Below are positions 6,787-10,766 of a stretch of 10,766 nucleotides of DNA, in pieces. A program made the position numbers and the translations under genes. Every line of letters starts with the position of its first letter. The stretch's first letter is position 1. The notes beneath the pieces were generated by a model, which had not been told where the DNA came from, ran no database searches, and worked only from the letters and a program-made list of their open reading frames with translations. Origin of the DNA: CAYFPS01 sp964345075. Lineage in GTDB: Bacteria > CAIWAD01. The stretch is taken from assembly GCA_964345075.1 (NCBI GenBank), contig CAYFPS010000042.1, positions 1 through 10,766 on the forward strand, read 5' to 3'.

Positions 6787-8037
6787 CTACGTCAACCACC
6801 GCGTCTTGATGTCCCGATACTCGAGGAAGAAGCCGGTCTGGATCTGGCGCTTCAGGTAGTCGCCGAAGCCCTCGTCCTGCTTCTTGATGGCGCCGATAGA
6901 GCGGCGGATCGCGTTCGAGACAGCGTTCCGCAGGCGCTTCTGCTCTGGCGACTCGCTCCGGCGCTTACCGCCCAGCCCCGCCTCCCGCAGCACGTAGGCT
7001 TCGAGCTTCTCGATCTCCCCTCGGAGCCGCTCCGCCTCGTCGAGTCGGGACAGGCTCTCTGCCTCCGCGAGCTCGCTCCGAAGCTCGCGCATCGCCGTCC
7101 TGACAGCATCGATCGCCTCCTGGTCGGCGGCGAGAGAGGTCGCGAAGGGGTGGTGCCCTGGTGGCCGCCCCTCGTCGAGGTCGACCAGCTCGCGAGCCGT
7201 GATCTGCTCGCCCGGGCGCATCAACAGGAACCGCATGTAGCGGAGCCCCTTCGTCTCGTTCATCAGGAGCGTGCGCCCACCCTGGTACCGCAGCGCCCAG
7301 GCTTCGCCGTGGGGCCGGAACTGGAAGCTGGCCTCGGTCACCTGCGGCAGCTGCCCAGAGGCGCGCGCCCGATACACGCCCGCTGGCTCCGCCACGCCCA
7401 TCGGCTGCGCGCGGACGAGGCGGTCGCCGTCGAGCCGCAGCTCGTCCTCGAGGAAGACGACGGACACCGGGCCGGCGGCGAAGTGGGTGTCGACGTCGGG
7501 CGGTGTGTAGCGGGTCCGGGCGTGGGCGATCACCAGCGTCGGCTGCTGGCTCGCCTGGCGGGCCAGCAGGAAGGCGAGCGGCGCGGCGCCGTTGAGGTCG
7601 GTGCAGAGGAGCACCTCGCGGTCGAGCCCGCGCCAGGCGGCCCGGCCGAAGCGGTGGGCGCAGGGGAAGACCTCGTCGCGCAGGTTCGCGGGGCCGCGCA
7701 CGGCGTAGAGCTCGGAGAGCTTGGTGACGAGGGCCCGGCGCGAGGTCTGCCAGGTGACCAGGTCCTCGGCAGTGAGCCGTACCGAGGGGCAGCACACCTC
7801 GGCGCTCGGTGGGATCGCGACGAAGGGGAACGCGTCGTCGCCCGGGTTCTCGATGACCTCTCGGGGGCAGCTCGAGCCGCCGCGGGGGCACGGGTAGCGG
7901 GTCGCCTGCGCGCCGCGGGTCAGCAGGCCGGCGCCGATGAGCCCGGCGACCACCTCCTCGCCGAAGCGCAGGTCGAGCACCGACCGGATGCCGGCGGGGA
8001 GCTGGCCGCCCTGGAGCGCGTGGAGGAAGCGATCCAT
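6787..8037 (-). CDS. Hypothetical protein: Cys-rich N-terminal part plus the same C-terminal domain as the QueC-like enzyme
   Basis: A 416-aa protein of two parts. Residues 1-45 are helical. Residues 48-90 carry C50, C57, C82 and C83 in PCPRGGSSCP and VCCPSVRLT, possibly a zinc site. Residues 95-235 form an alpha/beta region with hydrophobic strands (EVLLCTDLNG, TLVIAHAR, VSVVFLEDELRL) of unknown fold. From W247 to T416 the 170-residue tail matches residues 527-696 of the QueC-like protein, 102 identities without a gap by hand count: winged-helix-like ETKGLRYMRFLLMRPGEQITA, coiled coil AERLRGEIEKLE, and QIQTGFFLEYRD near the end. The start follows the upstream stop by eight bases with GAGGG before the ATG; the frame is open further upstream, but that overlaps the 396-aa gene. 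No catalytic motif was recognised. It is probably co-expressed with the LexA-led genes. Confidence 0.8.
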   Translation of the reverse strand: MDRFLHALQGGQLPAGIRSVLDLRFGEEVVAGLIGAGLLTRGAQATRYPCPRGGSSCPREVIENPGDDAFPFVAIPPSAEVCCPSVRLTAEDLVTWQTSRRALVTKLSELYAVRGPANLRDEVFPCAHRFGRAAWRGLDREVLLCTDLNGAAPLAFLLARQASQQPTLVIAHARTRYTPPDVDTHFAAGPVSVVFLEDELRLDGDRLVRAQPMGVAEPAGVYRARASGQLPQVTEASFQFRPHGEAWALRYQGGRTLLMNETKGLRYMRFLLMRPGEQITARELVDLDEGRPPGHHPFATSLAADQEAIDAVRTAMRELRSELAEAESLSRLDEAERLRGEIEKLEAYVLREAGLGGKRRSESPEQKRLRNAVSNAIRRSIGAIKKQDEGFGDYLKRQIQTGFFLEYRDIKTRWLT

Positions 8038-8045
8038 CGGCACCC

Positions 8046-9236
8046 TCACACCAGCGCCCGCTGGTAGTTCACGCCGTGTTCGGGGTGGCGCAGGAACCCG
8101 CGGGCGAAGAGGAACTCCCGCACCACGTCGTCGCCGGTGCGGCGATCGTAGGAGAGCTTGTTGGGCGGGTTGATGGAGACGATCTTCGGCCGCTTCTTCC
8201 CGGTGAAGTACAGCGCCAGCTTGGCGTAGCGGACTGTGCGGGCGCGCCGCAGCAGGTCGGGCAAATCCTTCGGCAGCACGGGCTTGAGGTCGTTCGCCTT
8301 CCACACCAGCAGGTCGTAGGGGTGGTCGCACGCCTCGAGCGCGATCTCCCGGAGCGCCACCGTGTCGAGGTCCGCGACGCCGTCCACCGAGAGCGCCTCC
8401 TCTGCGTCGTCGAGGAGCACGTCGCAGCTCAGCACGGCGTGGGGCTCGAAGTGGTCGTCCTTGCCGAAGAACACCTTGCCGAGCACCTGCCGGTAGAAGT
8501 CGTTCTCGGCGGGGTACTGGGCGTTGATGGACAGACGCCCGGTGGCCTTCTCGAACACGACCGTGTCCTGCTTGTCGGGCACGAACGAGAGGCGGTCGCG
8601 GCTGAACGCCGAGGTGATCACCGACATGTTCCGCGGCGTGCGGCCGTGGATGATCAGGAAGGTGACCTCGGCATCGGTCTCCGAGACGCGCAGGTCGACA
8701 TACTCGCTGCGGTTGCGCTTGGCGAACCAGCGGCGCAGCTGGCTGACCACGAGCACCCGGCGCGACTCGCTGCCGTAGTTCTCGAGCGGGCGGTGCTCGC
8801 GGGGGAAGAAGTCGACGAAGCGCCGCGCCTCCTGCGACTTCACGCGGGCGTGCGAGGCCGCGAAGAGATCGCTGTGCTCGAGGTAGAGCTTGAACGCGAG
8901 GTCCTCGGCGCTCATCTCGCTGCCCGGCGCGAAGAGCGTCATCTGGCGCTCCCCGGCGAGCTCGAGCGCGAGCTCGTGGCCCTGGTCGCTGGCCAGGTCG
9001 GCGACGTCGAGCAGCGCCTGCTGCAGGTCGCCCGGCATCTCCGGGTCGACGGTGATCAGCACCTCGTGCAGCGCGCCCACCCACGCGTGGTCGTGCTTGA
9101 CCCCGTCGAGGGCCACCTGCCGTGCGGTCAGGTAGTCCTCGAAGGGCCGGAGGAAGCGCACCAGCAGCTCGGGCGACACGCGCTCGAGCAGCGAAAGGCG
9201 CACGAGGCTCTTGATGGTCGGAAGCTTCGCAGCCAT
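8046..9236 (-). CDS. Unrecognised 396-aa protein in the lexA operon
   Basis: Not recognised. Residues 1-130 are mostly helical (LVRLSLLERVSPELLVRFLR). Residues ~155-275 look beta-rich with alternating hydrophobics (RRVLVVSQLRRWF, AEVTFLIIHGRTP, RLSINAQYPAENDFYRQVLG, KVFFGKDDHFEP). The rest is mixed, ending in a basic segment with KLALYFTGKKRPKIVSINPP and a short C-terminal FLFARGFLRHPEHG. No signal peptide or membrane helix is seen, so it is probably cytoplasmic. It starts 10 bases after the lexA stop with a G-rich ribosome binding site and ends eight bases before the next gene, so the three form one transcription unit. By analogy with the MG-protein/QueC pair it may be the partner of the following 416-aa protein; this is inference. 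Confidence 0.75.
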   Translation of the reverse strand: MAAKLPTIKSLVRLSLLERVSPELLVRFLRPFEDYLTARQVALDGVKHDHAWVGALHEVLITVDPEMPGDLQQALLDVADLASDQGHELALELAGERQMTLFAPGSEMSAEDLAFKLYLEHSDLFAASHARVKSQEARRFVDFFPREHRPLENYGSESRRVLVVSQLRRWFAKRNRSEYVDLRVSETDAEVTFLIIHGRTPRNMSVITSAFSRDRLSFVPDKQDTVVFEKATGRLSINAQYPAENDFYRQVLGKVFFGKDDHFEPHAVLSCDVLLDDAEEALSVDGVADLDTVALREIALEACDHPYDLLVWKANDLKPVLPKDLPDLLRRARTVRYAKLALYFTGKKRPKIVSINPPNKLSYDRRTGDDVVREFLFARGFLRHPEHGVNYQRALV

Positions 9237-9246
9237 GACGCCCCCG

Positions 9247-9855
9247 TCACGAGTAGTCGCGACGGAGGCCGATCACCTTGCCCTGCAGCTGCACGCGATC
9301 TGCGGGCAGCGTGAGAGGCTCATGGGCCGGGTTCTCCGGCTGCAGAGTGACGCGGTCGCCGTGGCGACGGAGGCGCTTGATCGTCGCGTCTTGCTCATCG
9401 ATCAGCGCGAGGACGATGTCGCCATCTTCGGCGACGGGCTGCTGGCGAACGATGACGAGGTCGCCGTCGAGGATCCCGGCGCCCGTCATGGAGTCGCCGC
9501 GGACGTGGAGCGCGAAGACGGTCTGCCCCTCGCGCACGTTGGAGACGGTGAGCCACCCGTCGATGTTCTCCTGGGCGAGCAGCGGGGCCCCGGCGGCGAC
9601 CTGACCGACGATGGGGATCCTCCGCTCGGCCTGGCCCGACACGACCGACGTGGGCCGCCACGAGCGGCTCTGCCCCTCGACGTGGACCAGCGCGCCCTTG
9701 CGCTTGATCGCCATCAGGTGCTCGTGGGTCGTCGACTTCCGCAGGCCGAGCCGCTCGGCGATCTCGGCGACCGACGGAGACACGCCGTGGGCCCGCCAGT
9801 GGCGCTCGATGACGGCCAAGACGGCCTCTTGTTTGTCGGTCAGCTGCTCGCTCAT
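9247..9855 (-). CDS. lexA: LexA repressor (S24 self-cleaving family)
   Basis: Represses SOS-type genes by binding operators as a dimer, and inactivates itself when RecA filaments form on damaged DNA. The 202-aa length equals E. coli LexA. An N-terminal winged helix (residues ~4-60) contains SPSVAEIAERLGLRKSTTHEHL. The cleavage site is A88-G89 in VGQVAAGAPLL. The catalytic serine is S122 (RGDSM) and the lysine K160 (ATIKR), so it should be cleavable. The start at 9855 has GAGGA just upstream; an upstream in-frame start would run into the promoter. It heads the operon with the 396-aa and 416-aa genes, and a palindrome at 9911-9930 overlaps its promoter edge, suggesting autoregulation. It may be a second, accessory LexA rather than the chromosomal copy; that cannot be told from this window. 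Confidence 0.95.
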   Translation of the reverse strand: MSEQLTDKQEAVLAVIERHWRAHGVSPSVAEIAERLGLRKSTTHEHLMAIKRKGALVHVEGQSRSWRPTSVVSGQAERRIPIVGQVAAGAPLLAQENIDGWLTVSNVREGQTVFALHVRGDSMTGAGILDGDLVIVRQQPVAEDGDIVLALIDEQDATIKRLRRHGDRVTLQPENPAHEPLTLPADRVQLQGKVIGLRRDYS

Positions 9856-9880
9856 CCGGGTCCTCGTCACATGCCCAAGA

Positions 9881-9908
9881 GCTACACCGATCCACGACAC
9901 CCGGTCAA
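9881..9908 (-). promoter_or_regulatory. Candidate lexA promoter
   Basis: On the minus strand TTGACC (9908-9903) and TGTAGC (9886-9881) are 16 bases apart and about 25 bases upstream of the lexA ATG, giving a very short leader. The -35 is good and the -10 weak. CTTGACCGGG around the -35 is identical to the 10-mer in the promoter of the MG-protein/QueC genes. Confidence 0.5.
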
Positions 9909-9910
9909 GC

Positions 9911-9930
9911 GTTCGGGTGAACATCCGAAC
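9911..9930. promoter_or_regulatory. Putative LexA operator
   Basis: GTTCGG and CCGAAC form perfect 6-bp inverted arms around eight bases, with an internal GAAC. The site lies two bases upstream of the lexA -35 hexamer. LexA sites in many phyla are built from GTTC/GAAC half-sites, although this exact spacing is not one I know for Myxococcota. The palindrome is seen; binding is inferred. Confidence 0.55.
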
Positions 9931-9938
9931 AGCATCGC

Positions 9939-9969
9939 GAGGATCCCGAAGAAGTACGCGGGGATCCTC
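9939..9969. repeat. GAGGATCCC / GGGATCCTC inverted repeat
   Basis: Perfect 9-bp arms (9939-9947 and 9961-9969) with a 13-base spacer, next to the putative LexA operator. It could be a protein-binding site or an RNA hairpin. No function is assigned. Confidence 0.4.
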
Positions 9970-9974
9970 TCGGC

Positions 9975-10333
9975 GCGTTCCCCCGAGCGGCCGGGGAACG
10001 CCTGGGTCTACGCGATCGCATGGCCGAAAAGGTCAGCAGCCACGGGCGTTTGCGGGCGTTCGGGTGCGGGGGAACGCCTCTGTGGCGGGAGGGCACAGCG
10101 CGTGGACGCGGTTTTTCTCTCGCTCGCCTCGGAGTGTCTCTCTCATACGTAGCTATAGAAAGAGAGACGTTCCCCCGAAGGGAGATCGGGCCTAAGTTCG
10201 CATTCGGACTCACGAATCGGGTCTACGCGGTGGCGTTCCCCCGATCTGGCCGCCGAGCGCAACCCCCCGCCGCTGCTGGCGATCCCGGGGAACGCCTGCG
10301 GCGTGGCCCCGCGGCCGTGAGGCGTTCCCCCGG
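9975..10333. repeat. Cluster of seven GGCGTTCCCCCG-type motifs
   Basis: Copies on the plus strand begin at 9975, 10167, 10232 and 10321; reverse-complement copies (CGGGGAACGCC type) lie at 9992-10002, 10067-10078 and 10285-10296. The core is GCGTTCCCC with small changes (ACGTTCCCCCG at 10167). The pair 9975-9983/9993-10001 forms perfect 9-bp arms, and 10287-10296/10321-10330 forms perfect 10-bp arms. I saw only a single, isolated similar string elsewhere, inside coding sequence near 7830. Candidates are iterons of a replication origin, regulator binding sites, or partition sites. Confidence 0.6.
10136..10168. repeat. GTCTCTCT / AGAGAGAC inverted repeat around an AT-rich patch
   Basis: Perfect 8-bp arms (10136-10143 and 10161-10168) enclose 17 bases including the palindromes TACGTA and TAGCTA and a -10-like TATAGA (10154-10159). 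No matching -35 was found at the right distance. It could be an easily melted element or a binding site in the control region. Confidence 0.4.
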
Positions 10334-10405
10334 CCCCTCGACGCGTCCCGTTCGGGGATCTCACCCGGCTCTACCCGGTCGAGGACCACTCGCACCGGAG
10401 CCGCC

Positions 10406-10588
10406 ATGCGCCCCCACCCCGATCGCCTGTCGCCAGAGGACCGCCGCCGCCGAGTCGCGGACCTCTTCGCCCGCCGCCTGAACGAGCTCGCCGTCCGGGG
10501 GCTCATCGACGACGTCGAGGTCCAGCCGCAACCCATCGACGCCACGGATCCACCGCGGCTCGAGGAGGTGAGCGATGGGCCTCGCTGA
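10406..10588 (+). CDS. Small hypothetical protein (60 aa)
   Basis: Not recognised. A 60-aa charged protein with an N-terminal helix rich in Arg, Leu and Asp (LSPEDRRRRVADLFARRLNEL) and an acidic, Pro-rich second half. No cysteine or membrane segment. GGAG lies about five bases before the ATG. It is the first gene of a plus-strand operon, and its end overlaps the next gene by 14 bases, in a different frame, so the two are probably coupled. Its small size limits certainty, but the good ribosome binding site and the overlap support it. Confidence 0.6.
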   Translation: MRPHPDRLSPEDRRRRVADLFARRLNELAVRGLIDDVEVQPQPIDATDPPRLEEVSDGPR

Positions 10589-10766
10589 TCGCTTCTCGGG
10601 TCAAGGCCCGATCGCCACGCCGGAGATCACCTGCCCGCGTTACGAGCCGAAGCCCGGCTCGAAGCGCTGCAAGCACTACCTCAAGGGAGGCGCCTGCGCG
10701 CTACCCGACGAGTTCATGTGCGTCGAGTGGCTCAAGGCCAACGGCCATGCGGTCCCCGAGCCACCC
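10575..10766 (+). CDS. Cys-rich hypothetical protein (partial, runs off the window)
   Basis: The first 64 residues are visible, with no stop before the window end. Four cysteines (C20, C32, C41, C49) occur in CPRYEPKPGSKRC, GGAC and FMCVEWLKA. Such spacing could bind zinc or an iron-sulphur cluster; the ligand is not known. A very strong ribosome binding site (GAGGAGGTGA) ends four bases before the ATG and lies inside the preceding gene. The family is not recognised and the C-terminal part is not available, so no function is proposed. Confidence 0.75.
   Translation, partial: MGLADRFSGQGPIATPEITCPRYEPKPGSKRCKHYLKGGACALPDEFMCVEWLKANGHAVPEPP

Larger units (their letters stand above)
9856..10405. 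other. Gene-free divergent control region
   Basis: About 550 bases between the lexA start and the plus-strand operon, with no credible gene: open frames here lack ribosome binding sites and have low-complexity Arg/Pro/Ser-rich products. It holds the lexA promoter and operator, the 9939-9969 inverted repeat, the seven GCGTTCCCC motifs, the GTCTCTCT hairpin, and GGGTCTACGCG twice (10004-10014 and 10219-10229). The short AT-rich patch around 10144-10160 stands out from the otherwise GC-rich region. A promoter for the plus-strand genes must lie here, but I could not place it. Confidence 0.6.

Noticed and set aside
6766..8067. Plus-strand open frame of 433 codons
   Set aside because: Antisense to the 416-aa protein, which has a verified homologous tail in the QueC-like protein.
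8038..9084. N-terminal extension of the 416-aa protein to a 765-aa form
   Set aside because: The extra part is Arg/Pro/Ala-rich and lies out of frame over the 396-aa gene; a ribosome binding site supports the start at 8037.
8076..9314. Plus-strand open frame of 412 codons
   Set aside because: Antisense to the 396-aa gene and lexA; the product is rich in Val, Glu, Arg and His with no domain.
9975..10333. CRISPR array reading of the GCGTTCCCC repeats
   Set aside because: The repeats are only about 12 bases, vary in orientation and have irregular spacing.

Overview
The window is uniformly GC-rich, with strong third-position G/C bias, dense gene packing and almost all genes on the minus strand. 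Codon use and the kinds of small hypothetical proteins suggest a Myxococcota-like (deltaproteobacterial) chromosome or a mobile element living in one. This lineage call is inference, because there is no rRNA or housekeeping marker here. No tRNA, rRNA, CRISPR array or transposase was seen.

Right part (about 9856-10766): a 550-base gene-free, repeat-rich control region separates divergent genes. It holds a LexA-like palindrome beside the promoter of a lexA gene, seven copies of a GGCGTTCCCCCG-type motif in both orientations, and several other inverted repeats. To its right a plus-strand operon begins: a 60-aa protein, then a Cys-rich protein cut off by the window edge.

Middle (3694-9855, all minus strand, read right to left): a complete LexA repressor; an unrecognised 396-aa protein; a 416-aa protein with a Cys-rich N-terminal part; then, after a 235-base gap with its own likely promoter, a 255-aa protein starting Met-Gly; and finally a 696-aa protein with a QueC-type PP-loop domain (SGGMDS plus four zinc-ligand cysteines). 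The 416-aa and 696-aa proteins end in the same 170-residue domain (102/170 identical by my hand count, no gaps). This looks like two twin modules, each a partner protein plus an effector with the shared tail, with LexA heading the first. The second module resembles the QatB/QatC pair of the Qat antiphage system and the QueC-like enzyme (Cap9) of type IV CBASS, without the ATPase, TatD nuclease or CD-NTase. I consider it the best candidate for an undescribed, probably DNA-damage-linked, defence system.

Left part (1-3502, minus strand): a tight operon encoding a Com-like zinc-finger protein, a divergent sigma-factor-like protein, an 80-aa protein (start overlapping the previous stop), a protein with an SSB-type acidic tail, and a DEAD/DEAH-family helicase truncated by the window start. 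The Shine-Dalgarno sequences of the first two genes both lie in hairpins. That recalls Com-controlled translation in phage Mu, and the set reads like a phage- or plasmid-derived DNA-processing cassette.
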